A stretch of DNA of 39,505 bases from Candidatus Thorarchaeota archaeon. GTDB lineage: Archaea > Asgardarchaeota > Thorarchaeia > Thorarchaeales > Thorarchaeaceae. Of the stretch, positions 1-7,737 are shown piece by piece. The translations under genes were made by a program, and so were the position numbers. Each line of letters begins with the position of its first letter. The first letter of the stretch is position 1. A model generated the notes under the pieces. The model was not told the DNA's origin. It saw only the letters and a list, made by a program, of their open reading frames with translations, and did no database searches. Location: assembly GCA_016839245.1 (NCBI GenBank), contig JAEOUN010000107.1, positions 1 through 39,505 on the forward strand, read 5' to 3'.

Positions 1-99
1 GAGGGAGCTTATGGTCTTGAAGGATTCTTTGATGAAGGTGTATTGGTAGGAAAATGTTCACGATGCGGAAATCTGAAGACCTTTCTCTTTATAGATTAG
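1..99 (+). CDS. C-terminal end of a truncated protein with a CxxC knuckle
   Basis: An open frame runs from the first base of the window to a TAG at 97-99, giving 32 residues. The tail includes VGKCSRCGN, a CxxC pair like half of a zinc ribbon, then a hydrophobic end. The gene starts outside the window, so the family cannot be named. Its stop codon overlaps the stop of the convergent TPR gene by a few bases. The reading as a real gene end rests on the open frame, the CxxC motif and the tight convergent arrangement. Confidence 0.5.
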   Translation, partial: EGAYGLEGFFDEGVLVGKCSRCGNLKTFLFID

Positions 100-1013
100 A
101 GCCAATATGGTCCTGGTAATGGATATCGATCGAATAATGTTGTCCATTTTATCTTTGCAACTACATCCTTTCCTATAATACTTTGAATGACTGCTCCAAG
201 CTTCTTGAGTTCTTCATCAAGTTTCTGTAATTCCCATGCATCCGTTGACACCCTCGCGGCACTGTAAAACCTCATATTATGAAAATTGTACTTCATTCTC
301 AAATCCCAATGCTTGACAAATAATCCATTGATATTTTCCGGATCCATCTCAAGGATTCTCTTACCAAAATCCCGTGCAATATCAAAATCATTGTACTGCA
401 TAGATTGATCCAATGCTCTCAAAAGTTCTTCAAGCGTCATAGTACCAAGGGGAATCTCTCTAAAGAGTAAGATTGCCTGATTCACCTTTTCATTCTTTTT
501 CTGTTCCATCAGGACTTTGTGTAACAGTATTTTGTATTCATTGTCAGTTGGGTCAAGTTGAATCGCCTGTCGTAGCGGCTTTTCAGCATCAGCTAGTTTT
601 CTCCATTGTATATACACGATGGCTAATTCTTTTAGCACCATTAGTTTTCCTTGCAATGTTTCAAAGTTGCAATTCTTGAGTGCCCTCACTGCATCCTTGT
701 ACTTTGTTTGTCCCCAGTAGACTCGAGCAAGGGCAAACCATCCATCATTGTACTTGGAGTCAATCTTCACAGCACGTTTGTAAAGATCCTCCGCAGTCTT
801 GAGTTCTCCTTTATTAGCTGCAATGACTCCTAATCCCGCCCAAGCATCAATGATTTTTGGATTCAATGTAATAGCTCTTTCTAGCATCAGTTTGGCTTCA
901 TTCGTTTCTTTTCCATGAAGCAATATGAATCCCATTTGACACCAAGCATCAGCATCATTGGGATCTTTTGTGACTCTTGCCTTAAGGTCTGAAAGGGACA
1001 TGCTATCTGTCAT
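96..1013 (-). CDS. TPR-repeat protein
   Basis: Protein of about 305 residues made of tetratricopeptide repeats, helical pairs that scaffold protein-protein contacts. Repeat hallmarks are clear: DPNDADAWCQMGFILL, NPKIIDAWAGLGVIA, SKYNDGWFALARVYW and DPTDNEYKILLHKVL each show the W-LG-Y/A spacing. No signal peptide or membrane helix is seen, so it is probably cytosolic. I prefer the ATG at 1013: AGGAGAG lies 10 bases upstream, and a TATA-like element at 1056-1068 would put transcription start near 1037, downstream of the alternative TTG at 1049. It follows the histidine kinase gene on the same strand but seems to have its own promoter. The partner is unknown. Confidence 0.8.
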   Translation of the reverse strand: MTDSMSLSDLKARVTKDPNDADAWCQMGFILLHGKETNEAKLMLERAITLNPKIIDAWAGLGVIAANKGELKTAEDLYKRAVKIDSKYNDGWFALARVYWGQTKYKDAVRALKNCNFETLQGKLMVLKELAIVYIQWRKLADAEKPLRQAIQLDPTDNEYKILLHKVLMEQKKNEKVNQAILLFREIPLGTMTLEELLRALDQSMQYNDFDIARDFGKRILEMDPENINGLFVKHWDLRMKYNFHNMRFYSAARVSTDAWELQKLDEELKKLGAVIQSIIGKDVVAKIKWTTLFDRYPLPGPYWL

Positions 1014-1023
1014 CGAATGCAAT

Positions 1024-1068
1024 CTCTCCTCTAACTTGTTTGCTGACAAAAATCATTATTATATCAAT
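1024..1068 (-). promoter_or_regulatory. Promoter and ribosome binding site of the TPR gene
   Basis: On the minus strand a TATA-like ATTGATATAATAATG occupies about 1056-1068. About 25 bases further on, transcription would begin near 1037. The ribosome binding site AGGAGAG at 1030-1024 then sits 10 bases before the ATG at 1013. This spacing is the reason for choosing that start. Confidence 0.45.
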
Positions 1069-1097
1069 TATGCCTCAACTAATGAAATCTAGTTGAT

Positions 1098-2939
1098 CTA
1101 CAGCATCGGAAGTGTGACGCGAAATAATGCACCTTTAGGTGGTTGATCTTTGGGGAATTCGATACTACCACCATAAGCCTCAGCAATTCTTCGGCAAAGA
1201 TATAGTCCCTGACCTCTCTCTCGTGAATTTGTACCCTTTTTGAAGAGGTTCGCTCTGTTACTCTCTTCAATCCCTTGTCCTGTATCTTCTACATCAACAA
1301 TGACTTTCTTTCCTTGAGTGGATACTGTCATATGTACCTCCACATTAGGCCCTCCGTGTTGGTAGCTATTCCTTAGAAGATTATCAAAGAGCGCCGGCAT
1401 AAGTCTTCCATAGCGAACCATCAGGTTATTCTCTTCTTCCTCTGTCTTTATGATTACTCTAAGTCCATAATGTGTCTTCTCAGCATGCCTTGCATGTGTT
1501 TCTAGTAATGTGACTATATTATTGCTTAACGCGTCTTCAGGAATCTCGAATGCGTTGATTAACTGCTTCATTCGCTCGGCCGCATAAGTTGCTGTTTCGC
1601 AAATTTCCTTGGCATGCGAGTCATCATCCAACTCCATCGCAATTGCTTCTGCATTCAACAGAATAATCTGCAAATCATTCCGTAAATCATGTCTAAGAAG
1701 TGATGTATATAGCTCAAGATCACGATTCGATGCTGCAAGGTCATTCTCAGCACGAACACGTTCTGTGATGTCTGTGATGACTGAGATAGCTCCTGCGAGT
1801 TCTCCCTCATCATTGCGCCATGGAACTGCTGATATTCTCATAATGCGGTGATTGCCATCCTTTGTTTTCATCATCAGATCATATGTGGACGACTTGCCAC
1901 CTGTTCTCTCATTAGTTTGTTGATGGACTTTCTCTTTGTCTTCTGGTGACACGAAATCAAGGATATTCATTCCCTGAATCTCTTGAGGGCTGTATCCGAG
2001 CATCTGTGCGAATGCTTGATTGGAGAATAATACCTTCTCATTGAAATCAACAATAGTAATTCCCTCTGGATTTAATTCAATCATCTCTCTATATCGACGT
2101 TCACTCCTCTGGAGTGCTTCCTCCATTACTTTTCGTTTCGTAATGTCTCTAATAATGATTAGAATACCGGTGGGTTTATCCTTTTGATCTCGAAGGAAAA
2201 CTCTAGATACTTCAACCCACATATGGTGTCCATCTTTATGCATAACCTGTAGTTCAAGTGGAGGTGCCTCATAACCATCTTTTCCTACAACTTCCTCGAG
2301 TTGGAGAGCTCCTTGCATTGCTTCTAACACCAAACTACGAGATTTACGCGTCAGCAGGTCGACGACATTCTTTGTCATTACTTCATCAACATCATATCCG
2401 AATAAGGATTTTACAGAGGGGCTTACGTATGTTACAATAAAATTCATGTCGAGAGTTGCGATTACATCCTTCGCATTGTTAGCTAAAAGCTTATACCGTT
2501 CCTCACTCTCCCTAAGAGAATCCTCTAGTTTTTTTCTCTCTGATAGGTCTCTAACAACGCTTTGAATATACAAGGGCGTTCCGTCACTATCTTTGATAAG
2601 AGCCACATTCAGCTCGACTCTGAGTGGAGTTCCATCCTTGCGTCTTAAGGTTCGCTCATAGAGTGGAAGGACTCCGCCTCTCTGCATTGTGACAAGGCGA
2701 GATGTCGCGTCTGATATCTCATCTTCATGTACAATATCTCGAAATGAAATATTCAATAGTTCTTCCACTGAGTATCCAAGCATTACTGCTGCGCGATCAT
2801 TCACTTCAAGATGAACACCTTGAAGGGTCATCAAAAATACTCCATCGTTTGTCTCATTGAATAAGGATTGATACTTTTTTTCAAATGGGATGAATCTCTC
2901 TTCACCTTTATTCGAATCTTTGCCCGTTAGTCTAGACAT
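1098..2939 (-). CDS. PAS-domain sensor histidine kinase, three PAS domains
   Basis: Cytosolic two-component sensor kinase of 613 residues without membrane helices. Three PAS domains lie at roughly 22-138, 145-270 and 279-396, each ending in the linker pattern RDLSERK, RDITKRK or TDITERV that marks a PAC segment. The dimerisation/phosphoacceptor region has LLRHDLRNDLQ with the likely phosphorylated His417. The ATPase domain shows an N box (LLRNSYQHGG, Asn524), a G1 box (DTGQG, Asp552) and a G2 box (ERGQGLYLCRRI). The HDLRN form of the H box is common in archaeal kinases. GGAGATC sits six bases before the ATG. No response regulator is encoded in this window, so its output is unknown. Ligand could be redox, gas or a small molecule; no haem or flavin ligand can be assigned. 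Confidence 0.93.
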   Translation of the reverse strand: MSRLTGKDSNKGEERFIPFEKKYQSLFNETNDGVFLMTLQGVHLEVNDRAAVMLGYSVEELLNISFRDIVHEDEISDATSRLVTMQRGGVLPLYERTLRRKDGTPLRVELNVALIKDSDGTPLYIQSVVRDLSERKKLEDSLRESEERYKLLANNAKDVIATLDMNFIVTYVSPSVKSLFGYDVDEVMTKNVVDLLTRKSRSLVLEAMQGALQLEEVVGKDGYEAPPLELQVMHKDGHHMWVEVSRVFLRDQKDKPTGILIIIRDITKRKVMEEALQRSERRYREMIELNPEGITIVDFNEKVLFSNQAFAQMLGYSPQEIQGMNILDFVSPEDKEKVHQQTNERTGGKSSTYDLMMKTKDGNHRIMRISAVPWRNDEGELAGAISVITDITERVRAENDLAASNRDLELYTSLLRHDLRNDLQIILLNAEAIAMELDDDSHAKEICETATYAAERMKQLINAFEIPEDALSNNIVTLLETHARHAEKTHYGLRVIIKTEEEENNLMVRYGRLMPALFDNLLRNSYQHGGPNVEVHMTVSTQGKKVIVDVEDTGQGIEESNRANLFKKGTNSRERGQGLYLCRRIAEAYGGSIEFPKDQPPKGALFRVTLPML

Positions 2940-3333
2940 AACATGATCTCCAAATTTGTACTATCCAGGCAAGAAAACCCGCAGCTATATTTTCTTTTGA
3001 AACTCAAACATGAATGTCATCTGGATACTTAACCTTCAAACATGCTAATTTCTTTAAATTATCCTAGTATATCTACCATTTTATCATCATGCATTTTTGG
3101 CGAAGATGCAATGATATAATCAATGACATACATAATATTCCTTTAATAGAGAAATCTATTTAGATTGGGGGTAACTGAGTGGATGTAGATAATACCAATC
3201 CCCTTTGAGGTTATGAGTAACTATAATCATTGAATATTATCGAGTCTGTTCTATTTCATTCATCTTGTCCATAACAAAACGCCTTGATAGAACTCTCTTG
3301 ATTGCCATAGTATTACAATATTGGGTGGTTAAT
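2940..3333. promoter_or_regulatory. Divergent intergenic region between histidine kinase and fdhD-like gene
   Basis: About 390 bases without a supported gene. It is AT-rich and must hold promoters for both flanking genes. A TATA-like TGAATATTAT at 3231-3240 would place the start of rightward transcription near 3262. A short inverted pair GATTGG...CCAATC lies around 3165-3215. No longer structure or RNA gene is apparent. Confidence 0.35.
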
Positions 3334-4125
3334 ATGTGCGCATTTAGAAAAGTTCACTCGAAAAGAATTACAGCTAATGGCGTTATTGAGTCAGAAGAAA
3401 ACCTTGCTATTGAGTCAGTTTTGGAAATAGTATCTAGTGGAGAAGTCATTGCAGCTTTTGTTTGCACTCCTGGTTTCGAACACGAACTTGCTCTTGGTTA
3501 CTTGATATCAACAGGTATCGTTTCATCCTTTGATGATATTGAGGACATTACAATCGAAAACATGAGAGCTATAATTACACTCCATGAAGGTGTAACTATC
3601 TCTATAGACAAAGAATTCTCTCAAAATCGTTGGTTCATGTCTACTGAGTTCCTGACACCAGAACTGCTAATTGAACTTAGGACGGGTGAGAATATACCCA
3701 AGATAAAAGACGGATTTGACTTGGATTTTAATGAAATCTTTGCAGTTTCTGAACAAATGTGGGAATATCAGGAGATTCATAAAAAGACGCAGAATACGCA
3801 CGCTGCCTTAGTTGGAGATCTCATGAGAAATAAGCACATTGTTGCAGAAGACATCGGACGACGAAATGCAGTGGATAAAGCAATTGGGCTCGCTCTAATG
3901 GATGGGACAAATCTGTCAAAATCGTATCTCTTCAGCACTGGAAGACTAACAGCAGATGTAGTGAGTAAGTGTGCTTGGGCATCAATACCTCTTCTCATTT
4001 CTTTTGCAGTAACTACTGATGCAGGTCTAATGTTAGCGCAAAAGGCAAACATTACATTGGTGGGATATGTGAAGGGAAAATCTTGTCGTCTATATCATGA
4101 GGGTGCTGCACGCCTGATTCGCTAG
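3334..4125 (+). CDS. fdhD: FdhD-family protein lacking the CxxC sulfur-carrier motif
   Basis: FdhD proteins pass sulfur to the molybdenum/tungsten cofactor of formate dehydrogenases in the cytosol. Family hallmarks visible here are the N-terminal ESEENLAIES strand, GFEHELALGYL, AEDIGRRNAVDKAIG, the FSTGRLTADVV segment and KANITLVGYVKGKSCRLY. In classical FdhD a CxxC loop follows the strand near residue 120; here that stretch reads NRWFMSTEFLTPELL and contains no cysteine. Sulfur transfer by the usual route is therefore doubtful, and a binding or regulatory role is possible. I start at ATG 3334, preceded by GGTGG; a TTG at 3265 would add 23 residues that do not resemble the family. No formate dehydrogenase gene is in the window. 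Family assignment is firm, function is not. Confidence 0.85.
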   Translation: MCAFRKVHSKRITANGVIESEENLAIESVLEIVSSGEVIAAFVCTPGFEHELALGYLISTGIVSSFDDIEDITIENMRAIITLHEGVTISIDKEFSQNRWFMSTEFLTPELLIELRTGENIPKIKDGFDLDFNEIFAVSEQMWEYQEIHKKTQNTHAALVGDLMRNKHIVAEDIGRRNAVDKAIGLALMDGTNLSKSYLFSTGRLTADVVSKCAWASIPLLISFAVTTDAGLMLAQKANITLVGYVKGKSCRLYHEGAARLIR

Positions 4126-4140
4126 ACGTTGGATGTTCCT

Positions 4141-4154
4141 AGTGATGTATCACT
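4141..4154. repeat. Inverted repeat AGTGAT-GT-ATCACT
   Basis: Six-base arms AGTGAT and ATCACT separated by GT, just after the fdhD-like stop. The same half-site recurs in the PadR promoter about 100 bases downstream, so this may be an outlying operator copy. It could also be chance. Confidence 0.35.
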
Positions 4155-4224
4155 CGTGACTGTGCGATGTGTGATGATGCATTTTTTTTCAAATTTGTGA
4201 ATCTGCGCTCCTTTTTTTGCAAAG

Positions 4225-4305
4225 GTTTATATGGTTACTATCACTAGTGATATCATAAGTGATATCAATATTGATATATCTGCTTATCTTGAATAAGGAG
4301 GTGAA
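4225..4305 (+). promoter_or_regulatory. PadR gene promoter with palindromic operator array and strong RBS
   Basis: A TATA-like GGTTTATATGG lies at 4224-4234. Immediately downstream is a perfect 14-bp palindrome TATCACTAGTGATA at 4239-4252. AGTGATATCA occurs at 4246-4255 and again at 4258-4267, twelve bases apart, and a weaker third copy follows at 4270-4279. The last two copies form a perfect 16-bp palindrome ATATCAATATTGATAT at 4262-4277. The array covers the expected transcription start near 4255, a typical repressor position. A full-strength ribosome binding site AAGGAGGTGAA at 4295-4305 precedes the ATG at 4315. Autorepression by the PadR protein is the natural inference. Confidence 0.7.
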
Positions 4306-4314
4306 TGAAAAGAC

Positions 4315-4854
4315 ATGCGAAGACCAAAAACACATCATCACTCGAATAGACGTATTTCCCTAGTTCCCAAGGGATTTCTTAGGTCACGAGTATTACGAAT
4401 GCTTGATGAAAAACCAATGTCCGGTGCAGAGATTATGCGTGAGATGGAAGACCAGACTGATATGAGATGGAGACCAAGTCCAGGATCTGTATATCCCTTG
4501 CTATCTTGGCTCTTAGACTCTGGCTATACAAAGGAATTACCTAACACAGAAGCTGGGATCAGACGGTACGAGCTCACTGTAGAGGGTAAGAAATTCCTTG
4601 AAGAGGAAAACAAGCGACGAGAGCAGGATTTAGGCACAAGATTCTTCGGTCCACAATTTGAGGACTGGGATGGACCAATGCCTGAAGAGGCACGTGATTT
4701 AGTTGACAGCTGGCGAAGAATGCGGCGAGCTGGATATGCTTTCCGTAGGAAACTTAGAGAAGAATACTCTGATGCCCTAGCTAAGGAAGCAAAGAACATA
4801 GTAGATGACTTCGTGGAGAAGATCTCCCACCTCTCTGAGATTGAGAGTGCATAG
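4315..4854 (+). CDS. PadR-family transcriptional regulator
   Basis: DNA-binding repressor-type protein of 179 residues. The N-terminal winged helix spans about residues 16-90: VPKGFLRSRVLRMLDEKPMSGAEIM, then the family-typical WRPSPGSVYPLLSWLLDSGY recognition region and wing ending RRYELTVEGKKFL. A charged C-terminal helical region (about 95-179), rich in Arg and Glu, should provide dimerisation. PadR proteins often sense phenolics, drugs or stress and control an adjacent gene. None of the neighbours is an obvious efflux pump, so the target could be its own promoter, which carries a repeat array, or the fdhD-like gene upstream. The start is fixed by the strong ribosome binding site. Confidence 0.92.
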   Translation: MRRPKTHHHSNRRISLVPKGFLRSRVLRMLDEKPMSGAEIMREMEDQTDMRWRPSPGSVYPLLSWLLDSGYTKELPNTEAGIRRYELTVEGKKFLEEENKRREQDLGTRFFGPQFEDWDGPMPEEARDLVDSWRRMRRAGYAFRRKLREEYSDALAKEAKNIVDDFVEKISHLSEIESA

Positions 4855-4867
4855 TTGTCTTCTAAGG

Positions 4868-4890
4868 TGGAGTGAGAAAGCATCACTCCA
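4868..4890 (+). terminator. Hairpin after the PadR gene
   Basis: TGGAGTGA and TCACTCCA form a perfect 8-bp stem around a 7-base loop, 14 bases after the stop codon. A short T-rich stretch (CTTTTG) follows about 10 bases later. It may end transcription, or serve as another AGTGA/TCACT operator copy. Confidence 0.45.
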
Positions 4891-4989
4891 TCGAACTACC
4901 TTTTGAATCCTATTTAGCTGAATATCGAATACAGACCTAATCTGAATCCGCCTTTTACATGATGCATTTTAGAATCATATGTCGTTTAT

Positions 4990-5604
4990 CTATATCAAAT
5001 ATCCAATCATCATTAGGAAAAAGCTGACTATCAAACCATAGCAGCACATTGAGAAATTGACTGCCCAACCTTGAGCTGTGGCTGGTCGTCCGGATTTTAC
5101 AGTTGGCAAGCAGGTGGATTTCAGTGCTTCATTACTCTGCTTGAAAGCTTCTGCATATTCATTGTTACTAAATGAGAATAACATTTGTTCAAGACGATTA
5201 CCTGATATGTCAATGTAATCCCAGAAACGATCCTTCTTAATTAGACGGTAATTATTTGCCCTTCTGAGCGGAATCATTGAGAGTATCCCTATTATGAATC
5301 CAAGGGGCATCAATGTCAAGGTAAATAATTCACCACTCTGAGAGAGATTGAATGCAATGATTGATGCTATCCAGAAAACAAATGTAAGGATTAGATAGTT
5401 GCGAAAACCTTTGTTTCCTCTCGCTATTGATTTTGCTGAACAACTTGGACAGAGGCCCGCGCTAATACCAACGGTGACTTGTCTTGTAGCAGGACCATAT
5501 TTGCCCATTGCTGCGCTTCCCTTTGTAAAGGAGCTTGAAACAATTTCGATATTTTCATGAGTTCCACAGCCAATGCACATCTTTGGCCAACTTATTGTAA
5601 CCAC
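4990..5604 (-). CDS. Membrane protein with N-terminal zinc ribbon
   Basis: Protein of 204 residues that I do not assign to a named family. The N-terminus has MCIGCG near residue 10 and LCPSC near residue 52, two CxxC pairs that probably bind one zinc. Two hydrophobic helices follow at about 70-85 and 92-110, then a soluble stretch with many polar residues, and a final helix at about 183-203. The GTG start is supported by AGGAGG eight bases upstream. It stands alone between the PadR gene (convergent) and a divergent membrane protein. A TATA-like run around 5660-5680 on the minus strand fits its own promoter. Confidence 0.7.
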   Translation of the reverse strand: MVTISWPKMCIGCGTHENIEIVSSSFTKGSAAMGKYGPATRQVTVGISAGLCPSCSAKSIARGNKGFRNYLILTFVFWIASIIAFNLSQSGELFTLTLMPLGFIIGILSMIPLRRANNYRLIKKDRFWDYIDISGNRLEQMLFSFSNNEYAEAFKQSNEALKSTCLPTVKSGRPATAQGWAVNFSMCCYGLIVSFFLMMIGYLI

Positions 5605-5922
5605 TGTGTTTTCCTCCTGTAAGTATTAACTCCTGAAAAGGATAAAATCCATTGTTCAACTGATTATATTGATATATCTTCCTGTTTTCCGCTATCTAAT
5701 CGGTCAAACAGAAGTCTAATATATTGCCCCGCGGGTCTTCCTTGAGCGATGTGTTCTTCATGAGGTACAACACAGGATTTCTTTCATTACAGCTTGGCTG
5801 AAGATAGAATCATGGGGGATTGCATCGACTATGTAATTGATGTTGTGAGAATCCTTTGGGATTGATCAATACTGCAGTACCGCAGATTACATGGTGTTGG
5901 AAAAGCAAGGGAGAATGCAATA
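5605..5922. promoter_or_regulatory. Divergent intergenic region
   Basis: About 318 bases between two divergently transcribed small membrane-protein genes. It holds an AT-rich GATATATCAATATAATC-type stretch (minus strand, about 5660-5680) suited to leftward transcription. I see no gene and no strong repeat. Confidence 0.3.
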
Positions 5923-6318
5923 ATGAGTGCAGGGAGTAGAATTTGTTTAGGTCTAATAATACTTGGAGTGGGATTGGTGACTCTATTCATTGAGTCTATT
6001 CCCATCATCTGGACTGGTGGTCTAATAGTTGGAATATTCATGATCATATCCGGTCTGAAAGAACTTGCGACCGGAGAACAATACAAATGCAAACGCTGCG
6101 ATTTTACTGGGAAGAGGGATGAGCTACTGCGGCATGCTTTGCTTCAGCATGAAAGTGAACTCTCCGAGTCTGAAAAGAATAGTATACGAATAGCTCTTGG
6201 AATCCAACAACCCGCATCCGTAGATACGATAGCTCCCTCACTTCAGCCTGAAGCGACTGCCACTAATCTTGATCCTGATGACACAATCAGGGCATCCGCA
6301 GATGAAGAAATCAAATAA
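5923..6318 (+). CDS. Small two-helix membrane protein with a C2H2-like zinc finger
   Basis: Protein of 131 residues, family not recognised. Two membrane helices occupy about residues 6-24 and 27-46. A cytosolic finger follows with Cys-x2-Cys-x11-His-x4-His spacing (YKCKRCDFTGKRDELLRH, then LLQH), close to a classical C2H2 finger. The C-terminal 50 residues are acidic, proline- and alanine-rich and look disordered. GGGAGA precedes the ATG. The membrane-tethered finger could bind protein or nucleic acid; nothing nearby explains its role. Confidence 0.7.
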   Translation: MSAGSRICLGLIILGVGLVTLFIESIPIIWTGGLIVGIFMIISGLKELATGEQYKCKRCDFTGKRDELLRHALLQHESELSESEKNSIRIALGIQQPASVDTIAPSLQPEATATNLDPDDTIRASADEEIK

Positions 6319-6519
6319 GCTGAGTTAGAATTAGTAACTGGAGCTTGTAATTTGAACCTAGATTGGTCAATGATGGATAAAGGTTGGAGTAAAACTTGTT
6401 TAAGAGGAGACTAGGGTCTGTAGTCTGTGGATTTGATATATCCGATGAAGCATCTCAAAATCACTCAATTACGCAATTAAAAGAAATACTAATTTGGTAT
6501 GTTTGACAACTATTAGCCT

Positions 6520-7191
6520 GTGAAGCAATATTATGCATATCACCTCTCTGCAGAACGACTGAAGAGATGTTATGATATTGTACCTAAAAGAGTGGAGCAA
6601 TATCTTGAAGCAGAACTCGCACATGTACTGAGCTTCGTTTCTCCATCTTGCCGTGTGCTAGAGCTTGGTTGCGGTTATGGTAGAGTTCTCAATAGGCTTC
6701 TTGATGTGACGGATTATGTTATTGGAATTGATATCTCATTTGATAGCCTTTGCTATGCAAGTCAGACCATTAATAGACCTGGACTTTATCTTGCGATGAT
6801 GGATGCAGCACATCTAGCATTTCGTGACTCTCAGTTCGATGTCGTGATCTGTATTCAGAATGGCCTCTCTGCATTTAAGGTAGGTACGCACGCACTTGTT
6901 AGCGAAAGTCTGAGAGTTGCAAAAAGAGGAGGTGTGTGTCTCTTCTCAACCTATTCTGAAAAATTCTGGAAACACAGATTGGAATGGTTCAAGATTCAGT
7001 CTGAGGAAGGATTGATTGGGGAGATCGACTGGACTCGCACAAAGGAGGGCGTAATCAGATGCAAAGATGGCTTTAAGGCAACGACCTTTAGTAAGAACTC
7101 ATTACTCAAGATATCTGAGTCACTCGGACTTGATGCCATCATCAGGGAAGTCGATAGTTCAAGTTTGTTCTGGGAAATTCGAGTCTCATAA
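6520..7191 (+). CDS. Class I SAM-dependent methyltransferase
   Basis: Cytosolic methyltransferase of 223 residues with the Rossmann-type SAM fold. Motif I is VLELGCGYGRVL at about residues 46-57, followed by the acidic ribose-binding end of strand 2 (VIGIDIS), motif II-like DVVICIQNGLSAF and motif III-like AKRGGVCLFSTYS. The N-terminal helix YHLSAERLKRCYDIVPKRVEQYLEAE is typical of Methyltransf_11/25-type proteins of this size. The substrate cannot be told from the sequence. The start is GTG with no clear ribosome binding site, so it may be leaderless. It is a single gene with nearly 200 empty bases on its left. Confidence 0.88.
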   Translation: MKQYYAYHLSAERLKRCYDIVPKRVEQYLEAELAHVLSFVSPSCRVLELGCGYGRVLNRLLDVTDYVIGIDISFDSLCYASQTINRPGLYLAMMDAAHLAFRDSQFDVVICIQNGLSAFKVGTHALVSESLRVAKRGGVCLFSTYSEKFWKHRLEWFKIQSEEGLIGEIDWTRTKEGVIRCKDGFKATTFSKNSLLKISESLGLDAIIREVDSSSLFWEIRVS

Positions 7192-7332
7192 CATTTAGTC
7201 TTTCAACAATTACCTGAAAAACGAATTTTTTCTTTTTCAAAACACGCTTTTGGTTAAAATAGAACTTGATATAATTATTAGAGATACATTGTTTATATAG
7301 ACTTACAATTTTAAGGTTTAATATCACTTAAT

Positions 7333-7539
7333 TTGATAAAATTAGTGTTTATAGACGATAATTTTTTGAAAATAATGCAGTTATGGTTGGTCTGCCTTGA
7401 TTATTATACTAGTGGAATAACATTAATGAGTCTCTCTACTGCTACTCCTGCAATGATCAATCAGGTAATCTTCGATCTCATCTTGATGAGTATAGTATTG
7501 ATTCTTGGTATCATTAGTTGGATCAAACAAAAGCAGTGA
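7333..7539 (+). CDS. Possible small membrane peptide
   Basis: Open frame of 68 residues from a TTG, ending in a hydrophobic helix (FDLILMSIVLILGIISWI) and a KQKQ tail. An ATG at 7426 would give only 37 residues. Support comes from a TATA-like element about 35 bases before the TTG and a terminator hairpin 40 bases after the stop. There is no ribosome binding site and no recognisable family, so the region may equally be non-coding. Confidence 0.3.
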   Translation: MIKLVFIDDNFLKIMQLWLVCLDYYTSGITLMSLSTATPAMINQVIFDLILMSIVLILGIISWIKQKQ

Positions 7540-7576
7540 CAAATCATATGCAAAGGATGCGCACAATAGAATTCTT

Positions 7577-7606
7577 GGAGAGAGAATGAATCTCTCTCCT
7601 CTTTTT
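7577..7606 (+). terminator. Perfect 9-bp hairpin with T run
   Basis: GGAGAGAGA and TCTCTCTCC pair perfectly around the loop ATGAA and are followed by TCTTTTT. This is a bacterial-style intrinsic terminator shape and would end a short rightward transcript begun near 7322. Confidence 0.55.
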
Positions 7607-7737
7607 CAACATAACAAATTTGCTATGAGTCATATGGTGACTCATGAATTATGTGTGCTGTTTTACGGAGAAGATCATCATTCTCTCACAACAACAATAG
7701 TAGTAGTATGTGCATACTCAGTTTATCTTGTCATTCT

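Larger units (their letters stand above)
7192..7737. other. Long AT-rich stretch with no confident gene
   Basis: About 545 bases between the methyltransferase and the convergent flavodoxin gene. It contains a good TATA-like GTTTATATAG at 7291-7300, a doubtful small ORF (7333-7539) and a strong hairpin with a T run at 7577-7606. The promoter-ORF-terminator order suggests a short transcript, either a small membrane peptide or a non-coding RNA. Confidence 0.4.

Noticed and set aside
3265..3333. N-terminal extension of the FdhD-like protein from TTG
   Set aside because: The extra residues do not resemble the family, and a GGTGG-preceded ATG fits the usual N-terminus better.
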